From positions 62,001 through 126,000 of the forward strand of contig NZ_JAUXZE010000056.1 in the NCBI RefSeq assembly GCF_030694085.1: DNA of 64,000 bases, read 5' to 3'. A program made the position numbers and the translations under genes. The first letter of the stretch is position 1, and every line of letters begins with the position of its first letter. This DNA comes from Tabrizicola sp. GTDB lineage: Bacteria > Pseudomonadota > Alphaproteobacteria > Rhodobacterales > Rhodobacteraceae. The notes beneath the pieces were generated by a model. It was given only the letters and a program-made list of their open reading frames with translations, was not told the origin of the DNA and made no database searches. Below, piece after piece: positions 36,989 to 45,898 of the stretch.

Positions 36989-37002
36989 TATGTCTAGACA
37001 TA
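36989..37002. promoter_or_regulatory. Probable HutC operator
   Basis: Perfect 14-bp palindrome TATGTCTAGACATA between the divergent hutI and hutF starts. GntR/HutC-family proteins bind such short AT-flanked palindromes, and hutC is the second gene of the plus-strand operon. It probably represses both directions until urocanate is present. Confidence 0.7.
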
Positions 37003-37023
37003 ATGCAAGTCAAGTGAGTCGCC

Positions 37024-38364
37024 ATGATCCTGCACGCCGCAACTGCGCTTCTGCCCGAGGGCTGGGCGACCGATGTCCGCCTTCGCATCGAGAACGGTCG
37101 GATCGCCGAGATCGCGACCGGGGTGAAAGGGGAGGGCCAAGGCGCGATCCTGCCGGCGCCGGTCAATCTCCACTCCCACACCTTCCAGCGCGCGATGGCC
37201 GGGCTGACCGAGGGTCGGACAGCGGGGCAGGACAGTTTCTGGACCTGGCGCGCGCTGATGTACCGCTTTCTTGACCGCCTTGGCCCCGAGGACGTGCAGG
37301 CGATCGCGGCGCAGGCGATGGTCGAGATGGCCGAGGCCGGGTTCGGGGGGCTGGCCGAATTCCATTACCTGCATCACCCTGTCGGCGGTGGCACCTATGC
37401 CAACCCGGCCGAGATGTCGGCGCGGATCGCCGAGGCCGCGCGGGAAACCGGGCTTGGTCTCACGCATCTGCCGGTGATTTATGAACAGGGCGGGGTGGAC
37501 GGGCGCGCGCTGGCGGGCGGGCAGTTGCGGTTCGGCTCTGCGCCCGAGGTCTATGCGACCGTGCTGGACGGGGCCGGGCGCGCAGTTGCGGGGATGCCGG
37601 ATGCCGTGCTGGGCGTCGCGCCCCATTCGCTGCGGGCGGTCAGCCGCGCGACGCTGGACCAGGTGGCGGGGATGACCTCTGGCCCGATCCATATCCACAT
37701 CGCCGAACAGGTCGCCGAAGTGGCCGAGGTCCAGGCGGTCTGGGGTGCCCGCCCGGTGGAATGGGCGGTGGCGAACCTGGCACTTGATCGCCGCTGGTGC
37801 ATGATCCATGCCACGCAGATGACAGCGGGCGAGACTGCAAACCTGGCGTTTACCGGCGCCGCCGCGGGGTTGTGCCCGATCACCGAGGCGAACCTTGGCG
37901 ACGGCATCTTCGACGCGCCCGGCTGGCTGGCGGCAGGGGGGTCGTTCGGGGTGGGAACCGACAGCAATGTCCGCATTTCCCTGGCCGAGGAACTTCGGCT
38001 TCTGGAATATTCGCAACGCCTGAACGGCAAGGCACGCTCGGTGATGGCGGATCATCGTTCCACAGGACGGCTGTTGTGGGAGGGGGCTGCGGCGGGCGGC
38101 GCGCAGGCGGCGGGTCGTGGCCGCGGCGTGATCGCGGTCGGCGAATGGGCCGACCTTCTGGCGCTGGACACGGACGATCTGCGGCTCGACGGGCTTTCCG
38201 GCGACCATTTGCTTGATGCCTTTGTGTTTGCCGGGCGTGACGGGCTGGTCTCCGACCTCTGGTCCGCTGGGCGCCACATCGTCAAGGACGGCCGCCACAT
38301 TTCCCGCGATACCATCGCCACCCGTTTCCGCGCCACGATGCGCCGCCTGCGGGACAGGCTGTGA
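37024..38364 (+). CDS. hutF: Formimidoylglutamate deiminase
   Basis: A 446-residue amidohydrolase converting N-formimino-L-glutamate to N-formyl-L-glutamate plus ammonia, in the five-step hut route. Metal motif NLHSHTFQRAMAGL, FHYLHHPVGGGTYANP, HIHIAEQVAEV, and GVGTDSNVRISLAEELRLLEY are typical. This route then needs HutG (N-formylglutamate amidohydrolase), which is not in the window. It overlaps hutC by 4 nt and diverges from hutI. Confidence 0.95.
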   Translation: MILHAATALLPEGWATDVRLRIENGRIAEIATGVKGEGQGAILPAPVNLHSHTFQRAMAGLTEGRTAGQDSFWTWRALMYRFLDRLGPEDVQAIAAQAMVEMAEAGFGGLAEFHYLHHPVGGGTYANPAEMSARIAEAARETGLGLTHLPVIYEQGGVDGRALAGGQLRFGSAPEVYATVLDGAGRAVAGMPDAVLGVAPHSLRAVSRATLDQVAGMTSGPIHIHIAEQVAEVAEVQAVWGARPVEWAVANLALDRRWCMIHATQMTAGETANLAFTGAAAGLCPITEANLGDGIFDAPGWLAAGGSFGVGTDSNVRISLAEELRLLEYSQRLNGKARSVMADHRSTGRLLWEGAAAGGAQAAGRGRGVIAVGEWADLLALDTDDLRLDGLSGDHLLDAFVFAGRDGLVSDLWSAGRHIVKDGRHISRDTIATRFRATMRRLRDRL

Positions 38365-39047
38365 CCCTGGGTTGGGAGGATATCAGGGCCGAGGTCCTGC
38401 GCCGCATCCGGGCGCGGGACTGGCCGCCCGGCGCGCTGATCCCGGGCGAAGAGGCGCTGGCCGAGGAATTCGGCGTCGCCCGCGCCACGGTCAACCGGGC
38501 GCTGACCGCGCTGGCCGAAGCGGGGGTCGTCGAACGGAAGAAACGCGCCGGAACCCGGGTCGCCGAACTTCCGGTGCGGCGGGCCAGGCTTGAGATTCCG
38601 GTGATCCGGCTGGATGTGCTGGGGCGGGGGCTGGGGTACGACTTCAAGCTTCTGGCCGACCGGATGGCCCCGGCGCCGGTGCCGGTGACGGCGCGGCTTG
38701 GTCTGCCGGAGGGCCAGCCGATGCGCTATCTGGAGACGCTGCACCTTGCCGGGGGGCGGCCCTACGTGCTGGAGACGCGCTGGCTGAACGATGCGGTCCT
38801 TCCCTTGCCCGCGCCGGACTTCGCGGCGGTCAGCGCGAATGAATGGCTGGTGACCCACGTCAGCCTGGTCTCGGGCGACATCGCCTTCACCGCCGACCCG
38901 GCCTCGCTCCGTGAAGCGGAAGTGATGGGTGTCCCCCTCGGCACGGCACTTCTTGTGGCGGAACGCACGACCCACGGCACGGGCGGTCCGGTGACCTGGG
39001 TTCGCCTCGCCCACGCGCCGGGGCATCGGGTGCAGATGGTGTTCTGA
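38361..39047 (+). CDS. hutC: Histidine-utilisation repressor, GntR/HutC family
   Basis: A 228-residue regulator: N-terminal GntR winged helix (IRARDWPPGALIPGEEALAEEF, then ARATVNRALTALAEAGV and a basic wing RKKRAGTRV), and a C-terminal UTRA ligand domain that in this family binds urocanate. The GTG at 38361 overlaps the hutF stop. It most likely represses both hut operons at TATGTCTAGACATA. It ends 3 nt before a perfect 12-bp stem terminator. Confidence 0.93.
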   Translation: MTLGWEDIRAEVLRRIRARDWPPGALIPGEEALAEEFGVARATVNRALTALAEAGVVERKKRAGTRVAELPVRRARLEIPVIRLDVLGRGLGYDFKLLADRMAPAPVPVTARLGLPEGQPMRYLETLHLAGGRPYVLETRWLNDAVLPLPAPDFAAVSANEWLVTHVSLVSGDIAFTADPASLREAEVMGVPLGTALLVAERTTHGTGGPVTWVRLAHAPGHRVQMVF

Positions 39048-39050
39048 ACC

Positions 39051-39078
39051 GTAGGGTGGGCGGTATCGCCCACCCTAC
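39051..39078. terminator. GTAGGGTG-type bidirectional hairpin, copy 2
   Basis: GTAGGGTGGGCG-GTAT-CGCCCACCCTAC, perfect 12-bp stem, between convergent hutC and the LysR gene; the LysR stop codon lies inside the right arm. It shares the GTAGGGTG core with copy 1 near icd. Confidence 0.75.
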
Positions 39079-39929
39079 CTGCCGCTGCGAAAATGCCGCG
39101 CCACCAACTGCGTCAGCTTGCGGTGCAGGGGCAGGGTCCGGTGCCGGATGTGGATCGCGGCGAAGACGGGCTGGCGAAGGTCGGGGGCATCCTCGACCAC
39201 CATGAAACGGCCGGACGCGATCAGGTCCTGCGCGGTCTTCTCCAACACGTAGCCCGACCCACCCATCGCGGTCAGGAGCGAGACCACCGACCCCGACTGG
39301 CCGACCGAGACCGGCGAGGCGGCAAGTTCGGGCGTCAGTTGCCGGTGCATCTCCTCGAAGGCGGGGGAGAAATGGGCGAAGACAAAGCGGTTCGCGCGGA
39401 CCTCGGCCAGGTGTGGCGTGTCGGTCGAGATCATGCGGTATGTGACGTCACCCACGCTGTCGAAATGCAGGTCAGGGTGGGGTTTGGGGCTGAACATCAC
39501 CGCGAAGTCCAGGATGCCGGTCAGTAGGTCCGCACACATCTGGTTGGAATAGTCGGGTTCGATGTAGAAGGCGGTCTCGGGGAAGGCGGCGCGGAACTCG
39601 GCCACCCAGTCGCCAAGATAGACCGCCGCAAGGTCGTTCTGGATGCCGAGGCGGAGGAGCTGCGCCGCCCCCTGCGGGATCTGGATGCGGCGCTTGGCCT
39701 CGTTCCATTCGTGGCGCAGCGCGCGGGCGTGCGGCTCGAACCGCTTGCCTTCCGGGGTCAGGTCGGTGCCCGCGCGGGATCGGTCGAACAGGCGCTGGCC
39801 AACGGCCTGCTCCAGCGCCGTGACGCGGGCCGAGACGGTGGACTGGGTGATGCGCAGCCGGTCCGCGGTGCGGTGAAAACTGCGGGTCTCGGCCAGGTCG
39901 AGGAAGGTGTCGAGAAGGTCGATCTGCAT
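39075..39929 (-). CDS. LysR-family transcriptional regulator
   Basis: A 284-residue LTTR. The N-terminal winged helix (DLLDTFLDLAETRSFHRTADRLRITQSTVSARVTALE; given here as separate strand and recognition parts RTADRLRITQSTVSARV) is followed by a periplasmic-binding-like effector domain. It diverges from the 40.1-48.4 kb demethylase cluster across 208 nt and so probably controls it. The effector is unknown, perhaps the amine that the cluster degrades. Its stop is inside the shared terminator hairpin. Confidence 0.92.
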   Translation of the reverse strand: MQIDLLDTFLDLAETRSFHRTADRLRITQSTVSARVTALEQAVGQRLFDRSRAGTDLTPEGKRFEPHARALRHEWNEAKRRIQIPQGAAQLLRLGIQNDLAAVYLGDWVAEFRAAFPETAFYIEPDYSNQMCADLLTGILDFAVMFSPKPHPDLHFDSVGDVTYRMISTDTPHLAEVRANRFVFAHFSPAFEEMHRQLTPELAASPVSVGQSGSVVSLLTAMGGSGYVLEKTAQDLIASGRFMVVEDAPDLRQPVFAAIHIRHRTLPLHRKLTQLVARHFRSGR

Positions 39930-39971
39930 CGTGGTGCCTTGTGGCTGGAAGCCGGGGGTTTTCCACCCCCC

Positions 39972-40042
39972 GAGCCAGTGGTTTCTCGAACCGATGGCGG
40001 CTCCACTGGCTCACCCCGAGGATATTTGTGCAAAGATGAAAG
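39972..40042 (+). repeat. GATATTTG/CAAAGATGAA element, copy C, with hairpin
   Basis: Hairpin GAGCCAGTGG/CCACTGGCTC (39972-40012), then ACCCCGAGGATATTTGTG and CAAAGATGAAAG (to 40042). It lies in the LysR-demethylase intergenic region, on the strand of the demethylase, 96 nt before its ATG. Confidence 0.65.
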
Positions 40043-40137
40043 GCGTGATCGGATTTGTCGATCAATACCGCGCATCCGGTCGAATTGAAAGCGGGCGCAT
40101 TGCGGCGGATAGTGACGCGCGGAATGGGGAGGCGGCG

Positions 40138-42564
40138 ATGGCGGAATTTGCATCGGCTCGGGTGGTGATCATTGGCGGCGGGGCGGTTGGAGCCTCGGCC
40201 TTGTATCACCTGGCGAAAGCGGGGTGGACGGATGCGCTTTTGCTGGAGAAGAACGAACTGACCGCCGGGTCGACCTGGCATGCGGCGGGGAACGTGCCGA
40301 CCTTCTCCTCCAGCTGGTCGATCATGAACATGCAGCGTTATTCGGCCGGGCTTTACCGCGGACTGGGCGAGGCGGTCGGCTATCCGATGAACTACCATGT
40401 GACGGGGTCGGTCCGGCTGGGCCATTCGAAGGAACGGTTGCAGGAGTTCAAGCGCGTCGTCGGCATGGGGCGGTATCAGGGGATGGACCTGACGATCCTT
40501 TCGCCCGACGAGATCACCTCGCGCTATCCGTTCCTGGAGACACATGACCTGGAGGGCGCGCTTTACGACCCCTATGACGGCGACATCGATCCCGCACAGC
40601 TGACCCAGGCGCTTGCCACGGGCGCGCGGAAGCTGGGCGCGCGGATCGAGCGGTTCTGCCCGGTAACTGCGGCCGAGTGGACCGGCAGCGAGTGGATCCT
40701 GACCACGCCGAAGGGCACGGTGCGGGCGGAATATGTGGTGAACGCGGGCGGCTACTATGCGGCCCAGGTCGGCGCAATGTTCGGTCGCCGGGTGCCGATG
40801 ATGGTGATGAGCCATCAGTACATGCTGTTCGACACCATTCCCGAGCTTGAGGCCTGGTCGAAGGAGGTTGGCCACAAGCTGCCCTTGCTGCGGGATGTCG
40901 ACAGCTCCTACTACCTGCGGCAGGAAAAGATGGGCTTCAACCTTGGCCCCTACGAGAACCCCTGCCGCGCGCATTGGGCGACGCCGGACGATCCGATGCC
41001 CGAGGACTTCAGCTTCCAGCTTTTCCCCGACGATCTGGAGCGGCTGGAGTGGCACATCAACGACGCGATGGCCCGGGTGCCCCTGCTGGCTCAGGCGAAC
41101 CTGACCAAGGTGATCAACGGCCCGATCCCCTATACCCCCGACGGCAACCCCTTGATCGGCCCGATGCCGGGGGTGCCGAACGCGTTCGAGGCTTGCGTCT
41201 TCACCTTCGGCATCTGCCAGGCGGGGGGCGCGGGCAAGGTGCTGGCGGAATGGGTCACCGAAGGCGCGACGGAATGGGACATGTGGTCCTGCGACCCGCG
41301 CCGCTTTACCGGCTGGGAGGATCACGACTACCTCGTCGAGAAGGGGAAAGAGGTCTACGGCCACGAATACGGGATGCATTTCCCGATGGCGCGCTGGCCT
41401 GCGGGGGCGGACCGCAAGCTGTCGCCGGTGCACGACCGGCTGAAGGCGCTGGGTGCGCAGTTCGCGCCCTACAACGGCTGGGAGCGGGCGGAATGGTATG
41501 CGCAAGCTGGAGACGATACGTCCTGGGAGGCGACCCAGACCTGGGGCAGGGCCGGCCCGTGGGAGGCCCGGATCAAAGCGGAAGCTGAGGCGGTACGGGA
41601 TGGGGTCGGCGTTCTGGACCTGCCGGGCTTCACGCGGCTGCGACTGACGGGACCGGGCGCACGGGCGCATCTGGCCTCGCTCACCGCGTCAAAGCTGCCG
41701 CAACCGGGTCGGATGGGGCTGATCTATTTCGCCGACGACCGGGGCCGGATTGTCACCGAGATGACCTGCCTGCCCTACAATGACGACGATGTGGGCGTCA
41801 TCACCGCCGCCGTCGCGCAAAGCCACGACGCCGACATCCTGCGCAAGGGGCTGCCGCAGGGCGTGGTGCTGGAGGATTGGACCGACAAGATCCATTGCTT
41901 CATCGTCACCGGCCCCAAGGCGCGCGACCTTCTGGCGGGGATTGCCGAAGCGGACCTGACACTGCCCTGGCTCTCGGTCCAGTTCACCCCAAAGGTGGCG
42001 GGCAAGGACGTGGCGCTGGTCCGGGTGTCCTTTGCCGGAGAGCTTGGCTGGGAAGTGCATTGCGACCGGGAGGATGCCCCGGCGATCTATGACGCGCTGC
42101 TGGCCGGGGGGGCAAAACCCTTTGGCATGAAGGCGCTGAACGCTTTGCGCATCGAAAAGGGCTATCGCGCCTGGAAGGGCGACCTTTCCACTGATTATTC
42201 GCTGCTGGAAGGGGGCCTCGAGCGGTTCATCGACTGGGGCCATGAGTTCCCCGGCAAGGCGGCCCTGGCGGCGGAAAAGCAGCGCGGGGTGAAGAAACGC
42301 TTCGTCTCGCTGAAGGTCGATGCGGGCGAGTGTGATGCGCCCTACATGTCGACGCTTTGGCACGGGGGCCAAGTGGTCGGAGAGACGACCTCGGGCGCCT
42401 GGGGCTACCGGGTGGGCCATTCGATGGCGCTGGGGATGCTGCGGGCAGACCTGGCGGTGGCCGGGACCGAGGTCGAGGTGGAAATCTTCGGCGACCGCGT
42501 GAAAGCGGTGGTGCTGGCCGACGGCCCGGCCTGGGACGCGAAGAACGAGCGCATCCGCGCGTGA
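40138..42564 (+). CDS. FAD/folate-dependent demethylase, dimethylglycine/sarcosine dehydrogenase-like (1)
   Basis: An 808-residue two-part enzyme. N-terminal half: DAO-type FAD domain with VVIIGGGAVGASALYHLAK and LTAGSTWHAAG, whose His48 matches the covalent FAD-linked His of DMGDH/SDH. C-terminal half: GcvT-type folate domain with FAGELGWEVH. Together they oxidise an N-methyl group and pass the one-carbon unit to tetrahydrofolate. The ATG at 40138 has GGGGAGG upstream; the longer open frame crosses the promoter and repeat. First gene of the cluster, divergent from the LysR gene. The actual substrate (dimethylglycine, sarcosine or another methylamine) cannot be read. Confidence 0.9.
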   Translation: MAEFASARVVIIGGGAVGASALYHLAKAGWTDALLLEKNELTAGSTWHAAGNVPTFSSSWSIMNMQRYSAGLYRGLGEAVGYPMNYHVTGSVRLGHSKERLQEFKRVVGMGRYQGMDLTILSPDEITSRYPFLETHDLEGALYDPYDGDIDPAQLTQALATGARKLGARIERFCPVTAAEWTGSEWILTTPKGTVRAEYVVNAGGYYAAQVGAMFGRRVPMMVMSHQYMLFDTIPELEAWSKEVGHKLPLLRDVDSSYYLRQEKMGFNLGPYENPCRAHWATPDDPMPEDFSFQLFPDDLERLEWHINDAMARVPLLAQANLTKVINGPIPYTPDGNPLIGPMPGVPNAFEACVFTFGICQAGGAGKVLAEWVTEGATEWDMWSCDPRRFTGWEDHDYLVEKGKEVYGHEYGMHFPMARWPAGADRKLSPVHDRLKALGAQFAPYNGWERAEWYAQAGDDTSWEATQTWGRAGPWEARIKAEAEAVRDGVGVLDLPGFTRLRLTGPGARAHLASLTASKLPQPGRMGLIYFADDRGRIVTEMTCLPYNDDDVGVITAAVAQSHDADILRKGLPQGVVLEDWTDKIHCFIVTGPKARDLLAGIAEADLTLPWLSVQFTPKVAGKDVALVRVSFAGELGWEVHCDREDAPAIYDALLAGGAKPFGMKALNALRIEKGYRAWKGDLSTDYSLLEGGLERFIDWGHEFPGKAALAAEKQRGVKKRFVSLKVDAGECDAPYMSTLWHGGQVVGETTSGAWGYRVGHSMALGMLRADLAVAGTEVEVEIFGDRVKAVVLADGPAWDAKNERIRA

Positions 42565-42575
42565 CATCTGGCGGA

Positions 42576-42623
42576 CCGGGGGCCAGCCCCCGGACCCCCG
42601 GGATACTTGTGCAAAGATGAAAG
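42576..42623 (+). repeat. GATATTTG/CAAAGATGAA element, copy D, with hairpin
   Basis: Hairpin CCGGGGGC-CA-GCCCCCGG (42576-42593), then ACCCCCGGGATACTTGTG and CAAAGATGAAAG. It fills the 68-nt gap between the two demethylase genes and ends 9 nt before the second ATG, so it forms that gene's leader. Confidence 0.65.
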
Positions 42624-42632
42624 ACCTGAAGA

Positions 42633-45071
42633 ATGGCTGGGATTCCGACGAAAGCGCGGGCGGTGGTGATCGGGGGCGGGGTGTCCGGCTGTTCGGTGGC
42701 CTATCACCTGGCCAAGGCAGGCTGGACCGATGTGGTGCTGCTTGAGCGGCGCAAGCTGACCTCGGGCACCACCTGGCATGCGGCGGGGCTGATCGGGCAG
42801 TTGCGCGGCAGCGCGAACATGACGCGGTTGGCGAAGTACTCGGCAGATTTGTACCGGGGGCTGGAAGCGGAAACCGGCGTCGCCACGGGGATGAAGCAGG
42901 TCGGCTCCATCTCGGTCGCGCTGACGGCGGAACGGCACGAGGAATTGCTGCGGCAGGCGACCGTCGCGCGGATCTTCGACGTCGAGGTGCACGAGATTTC
43001 GCCCGGCGAGGTGAAGGCCCGTTATCCGCATCTGAACATCGACGGCGTCGTCGGCGCGGTGGCCCTGCCGCTGGACGGCCAGTGCGACCCGGCAAACATC
43101 GCGATGGCGCTGGCCAAGGGCGCGCGGATGCGGGGGGCGAAGATCTTTGAAGGGGCGCTGGTGACGCGGGTCACCACATCGGGCGGCCGGGTGACCGGGG
43201 TGGACTACGAGACCGGCGAGGGGCAAGGCCATATCGAGGCCGATGTCATCGTCAACTGCGGCGGCATGTGGGGCCGCGATCTGGCGGCGCAGAGCGGGGT
43301 GACGCTGCCTCTGCATGCCTGCGAACATTTCTATCTTGTCACCGAACCCGTCGCCGGACTGGGCGACCTGCCGGTGCTGCGCGTCCCCGACGAATGTGCC
43401 TATTACAAGCAGGATGCCGGCAAGATGATGCTGGGTGCCTTCGAGCCGAAGGCGAAGCCCTGGGGGATGGACGGCATCCGCCCCGATTTCGAGTTCGACA
43501 CGCTGCCCGAGGACTGGGAGCATTTCATGCCCATCCTGGAAATGGCGACCAACCGGATGCCACTGTTCGAAACGGCGGGCATCCACACCTTCTTCAACGG
43601 GCCGGAAAGCTTTACCCCCGACGACCGTTACTACCTGGGCGAGGCGCCCGAGGTGAAGGGCTATTGGATCGCCGCCGGATACAATTCCATCGGGATCGTC
43701 AGTTCGGGCGGGGCCGGGCAGGCGCTGGCGCATTGGATCACGGAAGGTGAGCCGCCCTTCGACCTTTGGGAGGTCGACATCCGCCGCGCGCAGCCCTTCC
43801 AGAAGAACCGCCGCTATCTGAAAGAGCGGGTGTCCGAGACGCTGGGCCTGCTTTACGCCGATCATTTCCCCTATCGGCAGATGGAAACCTCACGCGGGGT
43901 GCGCCGCAGCCCGATTCACGAGCATCTGAAGGCGCGCGGCGCCGTCTTTGGCGAGGTGGCGGGTTGGGAGCGCGCCAACTGGTTCGCCACCGAGGGGCAG
44001 GAGCGGGAGTATCGCTATAGCTGGAAGCGGCAGAACTGGTTCGACAACCAGCGCGCCGAGCACATGGCGGTGCGGCAGTCGGCGGGTCTGTTCGACATGA
44101 CCAGCTTCGGCAAGATCCGTATCGAGGGGCGCGATGCCTGCGCCTTTCTGAACCGCATCTCGTCGGCGCAGATGGATGTGGCGCCGGGCCGGATCGTCTA
44201 TACGATGTTCCTGAATGAAAACGGGGGGATCGAGGCCGATCTTACCGTGACGCGGCTGTCCGAGACGGCTTTCCTTGCCGTTGTTCCCGGCGCCACCCTG
44301 CAACGCAACCTCGCCTGGATGCGGGCGCATCTGGCCGACGACTTTGCCGTCATCACCGACGTCACCGCCGCCGAGTCTGTGTTGTGCCTGATGGGGCCGC
44401 AGTCGCGCGATGTGCTTGCCAAGGTCTCGCCAAACGACTTCAGCAATCACGCGCATCCCTTTGGCCAGGCGCAGGAAATCGAGATCGGCATGGGTCTCGC
44501 CCGCGCGCACCGGGTGACTTATGTGGGTGAGTTGGGGTGGGAGTTGTATATACCGACCGACCAGACCGCCCATGTCTTCGAGGCGCTTATGGAGGCTGCG
44601 CCCGAGGTGAAGCTGTGCGGGTTGCACACGCTGGACTCCTGCCGGATCGAAAAGGCCTATCGGCACTGGGGTCATGACATCACGGATGAGGATCATGTGT
44701 TGGAAGCGGGCCTTGGCTTTACCGTCAGCCGGAAGAAGCCAGCCTTCATCGGGCGCGAGGCGGTGTTGCGGAAGGAGGACGAGGGGCTGGATCGCAGGCT
44801 TCTGCAATTCCACCTGCAAGACCCCGAACCGCTTCTTTTCCACAACGAAGCCATTGTCCGCGATGGGAAAATCGTCGGTCCCGTCACCAGCGGCAACTAC
44901 GGCCACCATCTCGGCGGGGCGATTGGTCTTGGCTATGTCCCGGCCCGCGGCCAGAGCGACGCCGAGATCCTTGGCTCGACCTACGAGATCGAGGTCGCGG
45001 GCCAACGCCATGCGGCCATCGCCTCACTTGCCCCGATGCACGACCCGAAGTCGGAAAGGATCAGGGCATGA
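42633..45071 (+). CDS. FAD/folate-dependent demethylase, dimethylglycine dehydrogenase-like (2)
   Basis: An 812-residue paralogue of the preceding enzyme with the same order: FAD site AVVIGGGVSGCSVAYHLAK, LTSGTTWHAAGLIGQL (His49 as covalent FAD anchor), then a folate GcvT/C-terminal domain with YVGELGWELYIPTD and GNYGHHLGGAIGLGYV. The two proteins differ throughout, so they are an old duplication and probably act on different N-methyl compounds in series. The ATG at 42633 lacks a strong Shine-Dalgarno and follows repeat copy D. It overlaps the next gene by 4 nt. Confidence 0.9.
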   Translation: MAGIPTKARAVVIGGGVSGCSVAYHLAKAGWTDVVLLERRKLTSGTTWHAAGLIGQLRGSANMTRLAKYSADLYRGLEAETGVATGMKQVGSISVALTAERHEELLRQATVARIFDVEVHEISPGEVKARYPHLNIDGVVGAVALPLDGQCDPANIAMALAKGARMRGAKIFEGALVTRVTTSGGRVTGVDYETGEGQGHIEADVIVNCGGMWGRDLAAQSGVTLPLHACEHFYLVTEPVAGLGDLPVLRVPDECAYYKQDAGKMMLGAFEPKAKPWGMDGIRPDFEFDTLPEDWEHFMPILEMATNRMPLFETAGIHTFFNGPESFTPDDRYYLGEAPEVKGYWIAAGYNSIGIVSSGGAGQALAHWITEGEPPFDLWEVDIRRAQPFQKNRRYLKERVSETLGLLYADHFPYRQMETSRGVRRSPIHEHLKARGAVFGEVAGWERANWFATEGQEREYRYSWKRQNWFDNQRAEHMAVRQSAGLFDMTSFGKIRIEGRDACAFLNRISSAQMDVAPGRIVYTMFLNENGGIEADLTVTRLSETAFLAVVPGATLQRNLAWMRAHLADDFAVITDVTAAESVLCLMGPQSRDVLAKVSPNDFSNHAHPFGQAQEIEIGMGLARAHRVTYVGELGWELYIPTDQTAHVFEALMEAAPEVKLCGLHTLDSCRIEKAYRHWGHDITDEDHVLEAGLGFTVSRKKPAFIGREAVLRKEDEGLDRRLLQFHLQDPEPLLFHNEAIVRDGKIVGPVTSGNYGHHLGGAIGLGYVPARGQSDAEILGSTYEIEVAGQRHAAIASLAPMHDPKSERIRA

Positions 45072-45898
45072 CACTCAGCCAGCGCCACCAGGCCTTTCAC
45101 GACCTGCACCAGCGGGGCTGTTTCGTCATCCCGAACCCCTGGGACCTGGGGTCCGCCCGGATGATGGCCGCGCTTGGCGCGCAGGCGCTTGCCACCAGTT
45201 CCGCCGCCCATGCTTTCACGATGGGCCGCCCGGACATGGGCGGTGTGACGCGGGACGAGGCGCTTGGCCATGCGCAGGACCTGATTGCCGCCACCGACCT
45301 GCCCGTCTCGGGGGATTTCGAGAATGGCTTCGGTGACAGCCCGGACGCGGTTGCCGAAACCGTCCGGCTTTCGGGCGCGGCGGGCCTGTCGGGCATCAGC
45401 ATCGAAGACACGCAGATGACGCCAGGCAATCCGGCCTATGCCTTTGATCTGGCTGTGGAACGCATCCGGGCCGGGGCCTCGGCCGCCCGCGCCTTGAACC
45501 GCCCCTTCATCTTCTGCGCCCGCGCCGACGGGGTGATGAACGGTGTCTATGATCTGGCTGAGGGTATCCGTCGCCTGCAAGCCTTCGAAACCGCGGGAGC
45601 CGACCTGCTGTATATTCCGGTTCCGCCGGGACCGAAGGAACTGAAGCAGATCCTTGCTTCGGTGGCAAAGCCTGTGAACGCCCTTGCCGCGGGGCCGCTC
45701 AAGCAGCTTACCGTTGCCGAACTTGCGACAATGGGCGTCCGCCGCATTTCCACCGGCAGCCAGATCGCCCGGCTGACCCATGCCGCGATCCGCGACGCGA
45801 CTGTCGCCATGCTGGACCACGGCTCCTTCGCCCCGCTGGCCGGAACGGCCAGTGGCGACGACATCGACGCTCTTCTCCTCAAGGGATCACCCCAATGA
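45068..45898 (+). CDS. PEP mutase / isocitrate lyase family enzyme
   Basis: A 276-residue TIM-barrel enzyme of the ICL/PEPM superfamily that makes or breaks C-C or P-C bonds next to a carboxylate. Typical marks: FVIPNPWDLGSARMMA, LPVSGDFENGFGDSP (metal-binding acids), GISIEDTQMTPG, and FCARADG. The closest groups include oxaloacetate decarboxylases and 2-methylisocitrate-lyase-like enzymes; the substrate is unknown. ATGA overlaps at both ends tie it to the demethylase and MttB-like genes, so it should act on an intermediate of the same pathway. Confidence 0.82.
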   Translation: MTLSQRHQAFHDLHQRGCFVIPNPWDLGSARMMAALGAQALATSSAAHAFTMGRPDMGGVTRDEALGHAQDLIAATDLPVSGDFENGFGDSPDAVAETVRLSGAAGLSGISIEDTQMTPGNPAYAFDLAVERIRAGASAARALNRPFIFCARADGVMNGVYDLAEGIRRLQAFETAGADLLYIPVPPGPKELKQILASVAKPVNALAAGPLKQLTVAELATMGVRRISTGSQIARLTHAAIRDATVAMLDHGSFAPLAGTASGDDIDALLLKGSPQ

